A stretch of DNA of 64,000 nucleotides from an uncultured Nocardioides sp. (GCF_947488515.1 NZ_CANKZF010000001.1:1054001-1118000), one strand, 5' to 3'. Positions 18,067 to 29,200 are shown, counted from the stretch's first letter. Notes: a model not told the origin generated them from the letters alone. Program-made: numbers and translations.

Positions 18067-20982
18067 GTGAGCGCACTCCCCCGCCCGGACCTGCCCCCTG
18101 GAGCGCACCGCGACCTGGTGGTCGAGCTCCACGAGCTGCACCACCGCGACGGCTGGCGCAGCCTGCGCACCCTCGCCCGCGAGACCGGGGTCTCGCACAC
18201 GACGGTGTCCAAGGCCTTTTCAGCGAGCACGCTGCCCTCGTGGGGCGTCGTCGAGCTCCTCGTCGAAGCGATGGGCGGCGACCCGGCCACCTTCCACGCC
18301 CAGTGGCTTGCGGCGACGGCGCCTGTCGGCGACACGGGCAGACCGGCGACTGCCATCGCGGGACGGCGTCCCGAGCTCGACGTCGTACGCCGACACCTCA
18401 GTGGCGGGCAGGCGCTGCTGCTGGTCACCGGCGAGGCCGGCATGGGCAAGACCACAGTGGTCGAGGCCGCGTGCGCTGGCGTGCAGGGAGACGTCCTCGT
18501 CGCCCAGGGCCGGTGCCTGCCGCTCTCGACCGAGGTGGCCCTGCTGCCCGTGGCCGAGGCCCTCCGTCAGGCGAGCCGCGTGGAGGACGGACGGTTCGCA
18601 GAAGCCGCCCTGCAGAAGTGTCCGACCTACGTCCGCGAGGCCCTGTCCAGCCTGCTCCCCGAGTGGTCGACCGGCGATGCGCCCCCCGAGCCCGACGACC
18701 GCTGGTTGCGCCAGCGCCTGTTTGCCGGTGTCGCGGAGCTGTGCCGGGCGCTGACCGCCGAGCGGCCCATGGCCCTGGTGCTGGAGGACCTCCACTGGGC
18801 CGACGACCTGACGCTGGACCTCGTCGAGCACCTGGCCCGCCACGGACAGGTGCGGCTCTTGGGATCGTGGCGCACCGACGACCCGGACGTGTCGGCGGGG
18901 AGGCAGGACTGGTTCAACCGGGTGCGGCGCGATGCGGCACTCGTGGCGCTCGGCTCGTTGACGGAGGACGAGACGCTCGAGCAGCTCCGGTGCCTCAGGC
19001 CGGACGCGTCACCGCAGGACGCAGCCCGTATCCACGAGCGGAGCCGCGGACTGCCGCTGTTCACCGAGCAGCTCGCGCACGCCGAGATCGGCGAGCCCAC
19101 GTATCTGGACGACCTCCTGGACGGGCGTGTCGACCACCTCGCCGGGCCGCAGTGGGCGGTCGCATCCGTGCTGGGTGTCGCGGATCGCGCGCTGGACGCA
19201 CGGGACCTCGCACGTGCTGCGGACGTCGAGGAGGCCACCTTCACCGGCGTCCTGCGCGAGCTGACGGAGCGCCGACTCGTCGCCGTCGACGCGGGTGGCG
19301 TCCAGCTCCGCCACCCGCTCCTGGCGGAGGCCGTGCGGCGCCGCCTGCTGACGGGTGAGGCCGCAGCGGCGCACCGGTCGGTGGCCATGGTCCTGGCAGC
19401 GGCCGACCGCCCCGGGACGGCCGGCCCCGCCGAGCCCGCCGAGATCGCCCAGCACTGGCAGGGCGCCGGCGAGCCGGACGAGGAGCTCGTGTGGCGGGTA
19501 CGTGCCGCCCGTGCGGCAGCGGCACGCTACGCGGGGGCGCACGCAGCTGACCACTGGCAGCGCGCGCTTGGACTGTGGCCACACGACGCGGCTGCGGTCG
19601 GAGACCCTCCGGTGCGTCGGCACGAGGTCGTGGCAGGCATCACCACCCAGCTCGACCTCGCCGGGCGGGCGCGGGACGCGGTGCCCGTGCTCGAGGCGGA
19701 GCTGGCGCTGCCCGAGCTGGCCCACCTCTACGAGGTCGACGAGAGAGCCGACCTGCTGCGCCATCTGGCACGGCTGAACTCCTCACAGTTCGTGGTCGGA
19801 GACCTCGGCCTGCTGCTGGTCGATCAGGCGATCGAGCTCTACCGCACGCTGCCGCCGTCGCCGGGGCTGGTCACGGCGCTGACCTGGAAGGGCATCGAGC
19901 TCGAGTGGCACGGCCGGCGCGCGCAGGCGACCGACGTGCTGGCCGAGGCCGCTCGCACGGCGGCCGAGACCGGGGATCGTCTGGCAGAGCGCTCGGTGCT
20001 CGCCCAGTGGGCCTGGCAGCTCGGGGCGTCGGGTGAGGTGAGGAGTGTCCACGAGATCGAACGGGTCTTCAGCGAGTTCGGGGAGGATGCCAACCCACTC
20101 AGGACCCTTTGGGTCGCCATCCGCCACACCGACATCCTCCTGATGGCGTGTCGCCCCGCCGAAGAGATTGCTCGCGCGGCGCGCCCAGCGCTGGAGCAGG
20201 CCGCCCGTTGGAGCCTCACCGGCAGCAGCGCCAACGTGTTGCGGAGCAACGTCGCCCAAGCGTGGCGGCGGGCGGGAATGGTCGGCCGGGCCATGGACGT
20301 GATCGCTGCCGAGACCACGGCCGACACACCTCGTGGCACCCCCTACGCCCACGTCGATCGCGCCGTCCTCGAGGTGCTCCTGGGCAACGACGTGGCTGCA
20401 CGGCGACGCATCGGCAGCTTCGACCTGAGCGGGCTGGCCGAGGTCAACGCATTCATCCTGGAGGCACACCTCTCCTACGCGATCTGGATGGGCGACCCGG
20501 CCGTGGGACTGGATCTGGCGAAGAACGTGCTCACCTCCCGCCACGACGAGGTCTCACCCGGGCTGTCGGGAGAGCTCCTCCTCCTGACCGCCGCAGCAGC
20601 CGCCGACGCCTCGGCCGCCGGCCCGCAGGCGGCCCGACAGGCAGCGCGGCGGACGCTCGACGCGATCCGGGATGGCCTGCACCACGACCCCTTCGCGCCC
20701 GCGGCGGTCCTCGCCGATCGTGCCGCTCGGCCGCAGTGGGACGCCGAAACCCAACGGGTGCTCGGCCACGACACCGTCGAGGCGTGGCTGGAGGCGGCCA
20801 CGACGTGGCACGAGCTCGACCGCCCGCACGACACGGCGTACTGCCAGTGGCGAGCGGCCCAGGCGGCGCTGCGCGACGGACGCGGCTCGGCGGCGGCCGG
20901 ACTCCTCCGGCGGGCCGCGTCGCAGGCCCGTGAGCACCTGCCGCTCGCGCGGGCGATCGCCGACACCGCCGCCGGCACCTGA
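18067..20982 (+). CDS. Regulator D: N-terminal HTH, STAND/LAL-type ATPase, helical repeats
   Basis: 971-aa paralogue of A-C. GTG at 18067 is preceded by GAGGGAGGG at 6 nt and begins MSALPRPDLPPGAH, aligned with A and B. The HTH has LARETGVSHTTVSKAFS, the same recognition helix as A and B. Walker A is GEAGMGKTT near residues 120-128, and Walker B-like LVLEDLHWADD near 240. The C-terminal box is DRPHDTAYCQWRAAQ. A long in-frame extension upstream (from 17617) runs antisense through the CapA gene and is rejected. The gene stands apart from A-C because the CapA/M15 gene is inserted on the other strand. Function is inferred as an ATP-dependent transcription factor; the signal is unknown. Confidence 0.85.
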   Translation: MSALPRPDLPPGAHRDLVVELHELHHRDGWRSLRTLARETGVSHTTVSKAFSASTLPSWGVVELLVEAMGGDPATFHAQWLAATAPVGDTGRPATAIAGRRPELDVVRRHLSGGQALLLVTGEAGMGKTTVVEAACAGVQGDVLVAQGRCLPLSTEVALLPVAEALRQASRVEDGRFAEAALQKCPTYVREALSSLLPEWSTGDAPPEPDDRWLRQRLFAGVAELCRALTAERPMALVLEDLHWADDLTLDLVEHLARHGQVRLLGSWRTDDPDVSAGRQDWFNRVRRDAALVALGSLTEDETLEQLRCLRPDASPQDAARIHERSRGLPLFTEQLAHAEIGEPTYLDDLLDGRVDHLAGPQWAVASVLGVADRALDARDLARAADVEEATFTGVLRELTERRLVAVDAGGVQLRHPLLAEAVRRRLLTGEAAAAHRSVAMVLAAADRPGTAGPAEPAEIAQHWQGAGEPDEELVWRVRAARAAAARYAGAHAADHWQRALGLWPHDAAAVGDPPVRRHEVVAGITTQLDLAGRARDAVPVLEAELALPELAHLYEVDERADLLRHLARLNSSQFVVGDLGLLLVDQAIELYRTLPPSPGLVTALTWKGIELEWHGRRAQATDVLAEAARTAAETGDRLAERSVLAQWAWQLGASGEVRSVHEIERVFSEFGEDANPLRTLWVAIRHTDILLMACRPAEEIARAARPALEQAARWSLTGSSANVLRSNVAQAWRRAGMVGRAMDVIAAETTADTPRGTPYAHVDRAVLEVLLGNDVAARRRIGSFDLSGLAEVNAFILEAHLSYAIWMGDPAVGLDLAKNVLTSRHDEVSPGLSGELLLLTAAAAADASAAGPQAARQAARRTLDAIRDGLHHDPFAPAAVLADRAARPQWDAETQRVLGHDTVEAWLEAATTWHELDRPHDTAYCQWRAAQAALRDGRGSAAAGLLRRAASQAREHLPLARAIADTAAGT

Positions 20983-21008
20983 GCGCGTACCCCGGTGGCC
21001 CAGGTGGG

Positions 21009-22124
21009 CTACGCCGCCAGGGCGGCGAGGTGCCGCGACACCGCGAGGGCGGCCTGTCGACCCGCGCGCGAGGCGCCGACCGTGCTGGCCGAGGGGCCGT
21101 AGCCCACGAGCTGCACGCGCGGGTCGGCCACGGCCGTGGTCGCGCCCTGCACGTTGCCGGGCACCGGGACGAGGGCGATGCCGCCCTGCGGGGAGCGGAG
21201 GCCGAGTGGCGCGAGGTGCTCGACGGCGGGACGGAAGCCGGTGGCCCAGAGGATCACGTCGACCGGTTCGAAGCGGCCGTCGGACCACCGCACGCCGTGG
21301 GGCTCGATCCGTTCGAACATCGGGAGGCGCCGCTCGTAGGCGCCCAGCCGGGCCGCCTCCTGCTCCTGGGGACGCAGCGCCAGGCCGGTGACGCTGACGA
21401 CGCTCGCCGGCGGCAGCCCCTGTCGTACGCGCTCCTCGACGGCGGTGACCGCGGCGAGGCCGGCGGCGGAGTCGAAGTCGTCGTCGCGCCACACCGGCGG
21501 GCGGCGGGTCACCCACAGCGTGTCGGTGACGGGGGCGAGCTCGCCGATGAGCTGCACCGCGGAGGCGCCGCCGCCGACGACGAGCACGCGCTTGCCGCGG
21601 AAGTGCTCGGCGCCCGGGTAGCCGGCCGTGTGCAGCTGCTCACCGACGAACGACGCGATGCCCGGGTAGTGCGGAACGAACGGACGCGTCCAGGTGCCGG
21701 TCGCGTTCACCAACGTCCGGGTGCGCCAGACCCGATCGCCCGCGCGGACGACGAGGAGGTCGCCCTCGCTCTCCACGCGGTCGACCTGCACCGGACGCAC
21801 GACGGGGAGGTGGTGCCACCGCTCGTAGCCGTCGAAGTAGTCGGGCACGACGAGGTTGGCCGCCCGGTCGCTGCCATCGGGGGCGGTGGACGCCGGCAGG
21901 TCGGCCACCCCGTGGACGTCGCCCATGCTGAGTGACGCCCACCGGTGCTGCCACGCCCCGCCGGGACCGGGATTGGCGTCGAGGACGAGATGGTCGATGC
22001 CGCGCTGGCGCAGGAAGTACGACGCCGCGAGACCGGCCTGCCCCGCGCCGATCACGACCGAGTCGAGGACGGAGTCGAGGTTGGGGTCCGGGACGTGGTC
22101 GCCCGCTGCCTCGTGGACCTGCAT
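21009..22124 (-). CDS. FAD/NAD(P)-dependent oxidoreductase, flavin monooxygenase-like
   Basis: 371-aa flavoprotein. FAD is bound by the N-terminal GxGxxG (VIGAGQAGLAASYFLRQRG, residues about 23-41), followed by the GGAW motif of flavin monooxygenases near residues 50-55. A second Rossmann motif, VLVVGGGASAVQLIGELA, near residues 165-182 binds NADPH. ATGF near residue 293 closes the family pattern. Relatives oxidise soft nucleophiles or carry out Baeyer-Villiger chemistry, and many remain uncharacterised; the substrate here is unknown. It converges on regulator D and diverges from the ICL/PEP-mutase-like gene, so no operon partner helps. Cytoplasmic, no signal or membrane segment. Confidence 0.82.
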   Translation of the reverse strand: MQVHEAAGDHVPDPNLDSVLDSVVIGAGQAGLAASYFLRQRGIDHLVLDANPGPGGAWQHRWASLSMGDVHGVADLPASTAPDGSDRAANLVVPDYFDGYERWHHLPVVRPVQVDRVESEGDLLVVRAGDRVWRTRTLVNATGTWTRPFVPHYPGIASFVGEQLHTAGYPGAEHFRGKRVLVVGGGASAVQLIGELAPVTDTLWVTRRPPVWRDDDFDSAAGLAAVTAVEERVRQGLPPASVVSVTGLALRPQEQEAARLGAYERRLPMFERIEPHGVRWSDGRFEPVDVILWATGFRPAVEHLAPLGLRSPQGGIALVPVPGNVQGATTAVADPRVQLVGYGPSASTVGASRAGRQAALAVSRHLAALAA

Positions 22125-22204
22125 GCCGGGTGCAACGCCCGTCCGCGCGGTCCTATGCCCCCGCGGCCCTGTGCTCCGCGGCCGGAGCGTGGCAGCCTCG
22201 ACCC

Positions 22205-22972
22205 ATGACCACCTCCGTCGCCACCCTCGCCACCCGTCTCCTCGAGCTCCACCACACCGGCTCCACGCTGGTCCTGCCCAACGTCTGGGACGCCTGGTCC
22301 GCGAAGGTCGTCGCCGAGGCCGGCTTTGGTGCGCTCAGCATCGGCAGCCACCCGCTGGCCGACTCCCGCGGCCAGGGCGACAACGAGGACATGACGCTCG
22401 ACGACGCCCTCGACGGCGTACGCCGGATCTGCTCCGCCGTGCCGGAGGTCCCGGTGACCGCCGACATGGAGGCCGGCTACGGCGCCACGCCACAGGAGCT
22501 CGTCGAGCGGCTGCTCGAGGCCGGCGCCGTCGGCCTCAACATCGAGGACACCGTGCACTCCGAGGGCGGCCGGATGCGCTCGGCGGCGGAGCACGCCGAC
22601 TACATCGGCGCGATCCGCCAGGCGGCGGACGCGGCCGGCGTCGACCTGGTGGTCAACGCCCGCACCGACGTGTTCCTCAAGAAGGACCAGTTCGCGGACC
22701 CGGTCGGCGAGGCCGCCACCCGCCTGCAGGCGTGCGAGGAGGCGGGTGCGCGCTGCGTCTACCCCGTCGGCGTACCGGACGCGGCTGCGCTGCAGGCCCT
22801 CCTCGACGCGCTGTCGGGTCCGGTCAACGTCATCGCCAACCCGCGCACGGGCAGCGCCGCCGGTTCGCTGGAGGACCTGCAGGTGATGGGCGTGCACCGG
22901 GTGACCTTCGGCCCCAAGCTGATGCAGGAGCTCGCACCCGACCTCACGGCCCTGGTCACGCCCTGGCGCTGA
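22205..22972 (+). CDS. Isocitrate lyase/phosphoenolpyruvate mutase superfamily protein
   Basis: 255-aa TIM-barrel enzyme of the ICL/PEPM superfamily, much shorter than true isocitrate lyase (over 400 aa) and lacking its KKCGH signature. Recognisable parts are LPNVWDAWSAKVVAEAGF, the magnesium-binding VTADMEAGYG, the NIEDTVHSEGG loop, VNARTDVFL, and CVYPVGVPD. Relatives cleave or form C-C or C-P bonds next to a carboxylate (methylisocitrate lyase, oxaloacetate hydrolase, phosphonopyruvate hydrolase); many members have no known reaction. ATG 22205 starts at the first conserved region. It ends 4 nt from the convergent importer ATPase; a link to that importer is possible but not supported by anything specific. 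Confidence 0.82.
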   Translation: MTTSVATLATRLLELHHTGSTLVLPNVWDAWSAKVVAEAGFGALSIGSHPLADSRGQGDNEDMTLDDALDGVRRICSAVPEVPVTADMEAGYGATPQELVERLLEAGAVGLNIEDTVHSEGGRMRSAAEHADYIGAIRQAADAAGVDLVVNARTDVFLKKDQFADPVGEAATRLQACEEAGARCVYPVGVPDAAALQALLDALSGPVNVIANPRTGSAAGSLEDLQVMGVHRVTFGPKLMQELAPDLTALVTPWR

Positions 22973-22976
22973 CGCC

Positions 22977-24014
22977 TCAGGCCACGACCAGCACCGGCAC
23001 CGCGTCGACGGTCAGCCGGACCCGTGTGCCGGGCTGGAGGCGCAGGGCCTCGGAGCTCGCCAGCTGGGCGACGACGTCGGTGCCGTCGTCGAGCGTGCAG
23101 GTGACCCGCGAGAGTGGACCGAGGAACATCACCGTCGTGACGGTGGCGTGGCCCCCCTCGTCCGCGACGACCGAGACGGCCTCCGGGCGCACGAGCGCGA
23201 AGCCGTCACCCGGGGCAGAACCGTCGAGGGCCGGCACCTCGCGGCCCAGCACCGAGGCGACACCGCCCGCGACGGTCGCCGGGAGCCGGTTGCTGAGGCC
23301 GACGAACTCGCCGACGAACCGGGTGGCCGGGGCCGAGTAGAGCTCGGCAGGCGGCGCGAGCTGCTCGAGGCGTCCGGCGTTCATCACGCCGACCCGGTCG
23401 GCGACGGCGAGCGCCTCCTCCTGGTCGTGGGTGACGAACAACGTCGTGGTGCCGACCTCGAGCTGCACCCGACGGATCTCGTCGCGCAGCTGCACGCGCA
23501 CCTTGGCGTCGAGCGCCGAGAGCGGCTCGTCGAGCAGCAGCACGGACGGCTCGATGGCCAGCGCCCGCGCCAGCGCGACGCGCTGCTGCTGGCCACCGGA
23601 CAGCTGGTGGGCGTAGCGGTCGGCGTGCTCGCTGAGGCCGACCAGGTCCAGCATGTCGCCGGCCCGCCTGCGGCGTCCCGCGCTGTCGCTCCCCCGCAGC
23701 TTGAGGCCGAAGCCGACGTTGTCGATCACCGTCATGTGCGGGAACAGGCTGTAGGCCTGGAACACCATGCCCATGTCGCGTTTGTTCGCCGGCACCCTGG
23801 TCAGGTCCTTGCCTCCCACCGAGACGGTCCCTGACGTCGCCGTGTCGAGCCCCGCGAGGATGCGGAGGACGGTGGTCTTGCCGCAGCCCGACGGGCCGAG
23901 CAGCGCGACCAGCTCGCCGGGCTCCATGTGGAGGGTCAGTCCGTCGAGGGCGCGGACGGATCCGTAGACGCGGGTGAGGTCGGACAGCTCGACGGCGAGA
24001 CCGCGATCGGTCAT
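22977..24014 (-). CDS. ABC importer ATPase, PotA/FbpC type
   Basis: 345-aa ATPase. Walker A GPSGCGKTT is near residues 39-47, signature LSGGQQQRVALARAL near 138-152, Walker B LLLDEPLSALDAKVR near 158-172, and a TOBE domain fills the last 100 residues. PotA/CysA/FbpC-type ATPases serve spermidine-putrescine, sulfate or iron importers. The ATG at 24014 overlaps the TGA of the preceding permease (ATGA), and the order binding protein, permease, permease, ATPase on the minus strand forms one operon (26801 to 22977). It energises uptake of the solute bound by the lipoprotein at 25677-26801. Confidence 0.9.
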   Translation of the reverse strand: MTDRGLAVELSDLTRVYGSVRALDGLTLHMEPGELVALLGPSGCGKTTVLRILAGLDTATSGTVSVGGKDLTRVPANKRDMGMVFQAYSLFPHMTVIDNVGFGLKLRGSDSAGRRRRAGDMLDLVGLSEHADRYAHQLSGGQQQRVALARALAIEPSVLLLDEPLSALDAKVRVQLRDEIRRVQLEVGTTTLFVTHDQEEALAVADRVGVMNAGRLEQLAPPAELYSAPATRFVGEFVGLSNRLPATVAGGVASVLGREVPALDGSAPGDGFALVRPEAVSVVADEGGHATVTTVMFLGPLSRVTCTLDDGTDVVAQLASSEALRLQPGTRVRLTVDAVPVLVVA

Positions 24015-24799
24015 GAGGAGGCTCCTTGCTTGTGCCGGTCACGGCTGAGGAAGGTGAGGCCGAGCAGCAGCGCGGACACGACGGCCATCGTCGCGAGCGC
24101 CGCGGCCATGGCGGCCGGCCCGTTGCTGCGGTAGATGTCCGCCATCGCCACAGGCAGGGTGTCGAAGTGCAGCAGCGACGCGGCGACGTACTCGCCGAGC
24201 ACCAGCGCGACCGCGATGAAGGCCGCACCCAGGATGCCGCCGGTGATGTTGGGCATGATGATCCGCACGATGACGGTGAACCAGCTCGCGCCCAGCGACC
24301 GGGCCGCCTCGGCGAGCGTGGCCACGTCGATCGAGGACAGGGCGGCGTCGAGGGCGCGGTAGGCGTAGGGCAGCACGAACACGACGTAGACGAACGTGAG
24401 CACCAACGGGGAGTCGCCCAGCAGGTAGGTCACCCACGAGTAGACGTTGCTGATGCCGACCACGACCACCAGCGCCGGGATGGTCAGCGGCAGCAGGCAG
24501 AGGAACTCGATCAGCACCTTCGCGCGAGGGACGCGCAGGCGCACCCACACCATCGTCGGCACCAGCAGCGCGACCATCAGCACGACGGTGAACAGCGCCA
24601 GCAGCAACGAGTAGACGATCGAGGCGCGGAAGTCGTCGTCGGTGAAGACGTACTGCCAGTTGTCCCAGGTGCGCCCGGGGGCGCTGCCGCGGACCTGGGT
24701 GGAGAAGTCCAGCATCGCCAGCAGCGGCACGAAGAAGTACGCCGCGAACGCGAGCAGCGCGACGGCCCGGACGATCCGGAAGAGCGGGGAGGGGCTCAT
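24011..24799 (-). CDS. ABC importer permease, PotC/YdcV type
   Basis: 262-aa membrane protein with about six transmembrane helices, beginning after the MSPSPLFRIVRAVALLAFAAYFF segment. The cytoplasmic EAA loop is visible as EAARSLGASWFTVIVRIIMP near residues 163-182. The ATG at 24799 overlaps the stop of the upstream permease (ATGA), which decides it against the in-frame GTG at 24808. This is the second permease of the heterodimeric importer pore in the PotB-PotC or YdcU-YdcV arrangement. Confidence 0.88.
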   Translation of the reverse strand: MSPSPLFRIVRAVALLAFAAYFFVPLLAMLDFSTQVRGSAPGRTWDNWQYVFTDDDFRASIVYSLLLALFTVVLMVALLVPTMVWVRLRVPRAKVLIEFLCLLPLTIPALVVVVGISNVYSWVTYLLGDSPLVLTFVYVVFVLPYAYRALDAALSSIDVATLAEAARSLGASWFTVIVRIIMPNITGGILGAAFIAVALVLGEYVAASLLHFDTLPVAMADIYRSNGPAAMAAALATMAVVSALLLGLTFLSRDRHKQGASS

Positions 24800-25662
24800 C
24801 GCATCCACCTCGACGTACGTCGCAGCAGGAGGCTGTAGGCCACCATCACCACGGTCACCACGACGATCATCTCCAGCGCGAGCGCGAAGCCGACGTTGGC
24901 CTGGCCGAGGAGGACCTCGCTCGTGATGGCCTGGCGGATGAGGAGCGGCACGATGGGCTGGCCCTGGCTGACCAGGATGGCCGCCGTGGCGTAGGCCGCG
25001 AAGGCGTTGGCGAAGAGCAGCAGCATCGCGCCCAGGAAGGCGGGGGTCAGCAGCGGGATCGCGACGTGGCGCCAGTACGCCCAGGTGCTCGCGCCCAGGT
25101 TGACCGCGGCCTCACGCCACTGCGGGCGCAGGCCCTCGAAGGCGGGCGCGAAGACGATCACCATGAGCGGGATCTGGAAGTAGCAGTAGACGACGACCAG
25201 GCCCGGCAGCCCGAAGAGCCAGCCGGATCCGTAGAGGTCGATGCCGGCCAGGTCCGCCACCGCCATGGTGACGACACCGACGGGGCCGATGGTCGCGATC
25301 CAGGCGAACGCGAGCGTGACGCCACCGAACTGGGCGAGGACGCCGCTCACCGCGAGCGTGCTCCGGCGCAGCAGGCTGCTCGGGGGCATGGTGAAGACCA
25401 GGTAGGCCAGCAGGGCACCGAGCACGGCACCAATGACCGCCGTCGACGCGGACAGGACGAGCGAGCCGCGCAGCGCGGTCAGGGCGGCCTCGCTCGTCAA
25501 CGCGTCGAGGTTGCCCAGCGTCGGGCGACCGTCCTCGTCCTGGAAGGCGCCCAGCACCACGGTCAGGGTGGGGACGACCAGGAAGACGAGGACGAAGAGC
25601 AGGAACGGCAGGAGCGGGAGGGCCGGGCCGACGGCGAACCGCCGGCCCGGGCCCCCGCTCAC
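24796..25662 (-). CDS. ABC importer permease, PotB/YdcU type
   Basis: First permease of the importer, 288 aa if GTG at 25662 is the start (MSGGPGRRFAVGPALPLLPF). An in-frame CTG at 25680 that overlaps the stop of the binding-protein gene (CTGA) is an alternative and would add six residues. About six membrane helices are visible, the first at residues 12-32 (LPFLLFVLVFLVVPTLTVV). The EAA loop near residues 175-195 is EAAVNLGASTWAYWRHVAIP. It is coupled to the next permease by a 4-nt overlap. A long reading frame upstream of 25680 lies inside the binding-protein gene and is not real. Confidence 0.85.
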   Translation of the reverse strand: MSGGPGRRFAVGPALPLLPFLLFVLVFLVVPTLTVVLGAFQDEDGRPTLGNLDALTSEAALTALRGSLVLSASTAVIGAVLGALLAYLVFTMPPSSLLRRSTLAVSGVLAQFGGVTLAFAWIATIGPVGVVTMAVADLAGIDLYGSGWLFGLPGLVVVYCYFQIPLMVIVFAPAFEGLRPQWREAAVNLGASTWAYWRHVAIPLLTPAFLGAMLLLFANAFAAYATAAILVSQGQPIVPLLIRQAITSEVLLGQANVGFALALEMIVVVTVVMVAYSLLLRRTSRWMR

Positions 25663-25676
25663 GCGGGTCGGCGTGC

Positions 25677-26801
25677 TCAGCGGATGGCCTTGGACCAGTT
25701 CGCTGCGAGGTACTCGCCGGCGGTCACCGTCTGGTCGTCGGTCGGGATGACCGGGTCGCCGGTGACCTCGGGCAGGGCCCCCCAGAGCTCCTCGTCGATG
25801 GTGCCGGCCTCGGCCATCGCCTCGCCGCGGACCGGACGGGCGCCACCCTTGAGCCAGAGGTTCTGGCCCTCGTCGCTGTAGAGGAACTCCTGCCACAGCC
25901 GCGCGGCGGCCGGGTGCGGCGCGTCGGCGTTGATCGCCTGGAAGTAGTAGCCCGCGACGACGGCCTCCTCGGGGACGACCGTCTTCCACGTGTCGACGTT
26001 GGCCGCCGCGGCCGCGCCGAGGTAGTCCCAGTCGATGACGACGGGCGTGGTGCCCTGCTCGATCGTCGTGGAGTCGGGGTCGACGGTGAGGAAGTTGCCG
26101 GCCTTCTTCAGGTCGGCGAAGAAGTCGACGCCGGGCGCGATGTCGTCGGCCGACCCGCCGTTGGCGATCGCGGCCATCATCACGCCGCTGAACGCCGCAC
26201 CGGCCTGCGTCGGGTCACCGTTGAGCGCCACCTTGCCCTTGAACTCGGGCTTCATCAGGTCGGCGACCGAGGTGACGTCGGGGACGACGGACGAGTCGTA
26301 GCCGATCGACATGTAGCCGCCGTAGTCGTTGACCCAGGTGCCGTCGGGGTCCTTGAACTCGTCGGGGATGTCGTCCCAGGTCTCGACCTGGTAGGGCGCG
26401 AACAGGTCGGTGTTGGCCAGGGCCACGGACTGGCCGAGGTCGAAGACGTCGGGTGCGCGGTCGGTGCCCTTGAGGTCGTTGGCCGCGTTGATCTCGTCCT
26501 GGGAGGCAGCATCAGGCTGGTCGGAGCTGACCTTGATGTCGTACTTGTCCTCGAAGGTGGAGATGACCTCGCCGTAGTTGGCCCAGTCCGGCGGCAGGGC
26601 GATGACGTTGAGGGTGCCCTCGTCCTGGGCAGCCTTCACGAGCTCGTCCATCCCGCCGAAGTCCTCCGCGGACGTGGCGGACGCGGCGTCGACGCCGCTC
26701 TCCGTGGTGGTGTCGGACTCCTTCTCGGGAGCCGCGCAGCCGGCGGCGGCTGCGAGGGTCGCCATCGCGGCGAGGGACACAAGTGTGGTGCGGAGCTTCA
26801 A
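25677..26801 (-). CDS. ABC importer substrate-binding lipoprotein, PotD/FbpA-like
   Basis: 374-aa lipoprotein. A signal peptide ends in the lipobox AAAGC (Cys near residue 22), followed by a Ser/Thr/Asp-rich tether. The mature protein has the family-1 solute-binding pattern for polyamine/iron/2-aminoethylphosphonate importers (LNVIALPPDWANYGEVISTFEDKY, DVFDLG, YGGYMSIGYDS, GNPxxAGAAF-like GDPTQAGAAF, and WQEFLYSDEGQ near the C-terminus). The TTG at 26801 is chosen because CTGGAGG lies 6 nt upstream and it gives a clean signal peptide. The ligand is undetermined. The gene heads a four-gene importer operon. Confidence 0.87.
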   Translation of the reverse strand: MKLRTTLVSLAAMATLAAAAGCAAPEKESDTTTESGVDAASATSAEDFGGMDELVKAAQDEGTLNVIALPPDWANYGEVISTFEDKYDIKVSSDQPDAASQDEINAANDLKGTDRAPDVFDLGQSVALANTDLFAPYQVETWDDIPDEFKDPDGTWVNDYGGYMSIGYDSSVVPDVTSVADLMKPEFKGKVALNGDPTQAGAAFSGVMMAAIANGGSADDIAPGVDFFADLKKAGNFLTVDPDSTTIEQGTTPVVIDWDYLGAAAAANVDTWKTVVPEEAVVAGYYFQAINADAPHPAAARLWQEFLYSDEGQNLWLKGGARPVRGEAMAEAGTIDEELWGALPEVTGDPVIPTDDQTVTAGEYLAANWSKAIR

Positions 26802-27041
26802 CTTCGACCTCCAGGGTGCTGACCGGCCGCAGCCGGTGGAATGTTCCGCGCGGAGCCTCGTCGGGCGCGTCTGCTCGGAGGCTACTCCCGCGTGACGTGT
26901 CTGGGTACGACCGATGAACGCGCGGTCTGGCGCGCCTCGGCGGTTCTCCTCCTGGACGGCCCCCACACCGCTACGCTGCCGTCGCTCCGGTCGGATCGGA
27001 GTCCCCGGCGCGTCCGGGGTCGGCATACGGGGGTATGAATC

Positions 27042-27482
27042 GTGCTGCGCCTGCTCTTCTTCCTGGTCCCGCTGGTCCTCAGCATCTACTGCATCGTCGA
27101 GGCCATCTCGTCCCGTGACGACGAGGTCCGCAACCTGTCCAAGGTCTGGTGGATCCTGCTCGTCCTGTTCTTCCCGTTCGTCGGGTCGATCGCGTGGCTC
27201 GTCGCGGGCCGGCCGCAGCGCGCCGCCCGTCGGCACGGCCCCCACGAGCGCAGCGCGGGCGCGTTCCCCGAGTACGACCGTCCCGGCCGGTTCGCGGCCA
27301 CCGACCCCGCCGCCGACGAGGCGTTCCTGAAGAAGGTGCGCGAGCGCGCGGAGGAGCAACGCCGCAGGGCGCGCGAGCAGCAGCAGGCACGTGAGGCGCA
27401 GGAGGGCGCGCGTCCCGAGGCCCGTCCGGACCCCCGTCCAGACCAGGAGGGCGAGTCCGGCGCGGAGCCCGGCCCGGCGTAG
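27042..27482 (+). CDS. PLDc_N-domain membrane protein
   Basis: 146 aa with two transmembrane helices at residues 2-21 and 34-52. The region matches the PLDc_N (phospholipase-D nuclease N-terminal) domain: [13 protein letters not shown], then [24 protein letters not shown]. No catalytic HKD motif is present, so it is not a phospholipase. The C-terminal 90 residues are charged (Arg/Glu/Ala), probably a coiled-coil or disordered cytoplasmic tail. Such short PLDc_N proteins are common in actinobacteria and have no established role. GTG at 27042 starts directly before the first helix. Its TAG stop overlaps a TAGCAT box that may serve the fumarase gene 8 nt further on. Confidence 0.8.
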   Translation: MLRLLFFLVPLVLSIYCIVEAISSRDDEVRNLSKVWWILLVLFFPFVGSIAWLVAGRPQRAARRHGPHERSAGAFPEYDRPGRFAATDPAADEAFLKKVRERAEEQRRRAREQQQAREAQEGARPEARPDPRPDQEGESGAEPGPA

Positions 27483-27493
27483 CATCGGCAGCC

Positions 27494-29200
<1,707 letters not shown>

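Noticed and set aside
6801..20982. Anti-phage defence island built on STAND NTPases
   Set aside because: The N-terminal domain is a helix-turn-helix and no nuclease, protease or membrane effector domain is visible; regulators fit better.
22205..22972. True isocitrate lyase, or a firm link to phosphonate use with the adjoining importer
   Set aside because: The protein is too short and lacks KKCGH; the importer ligand is unknown, so a phosphonate pathway would be speculation.
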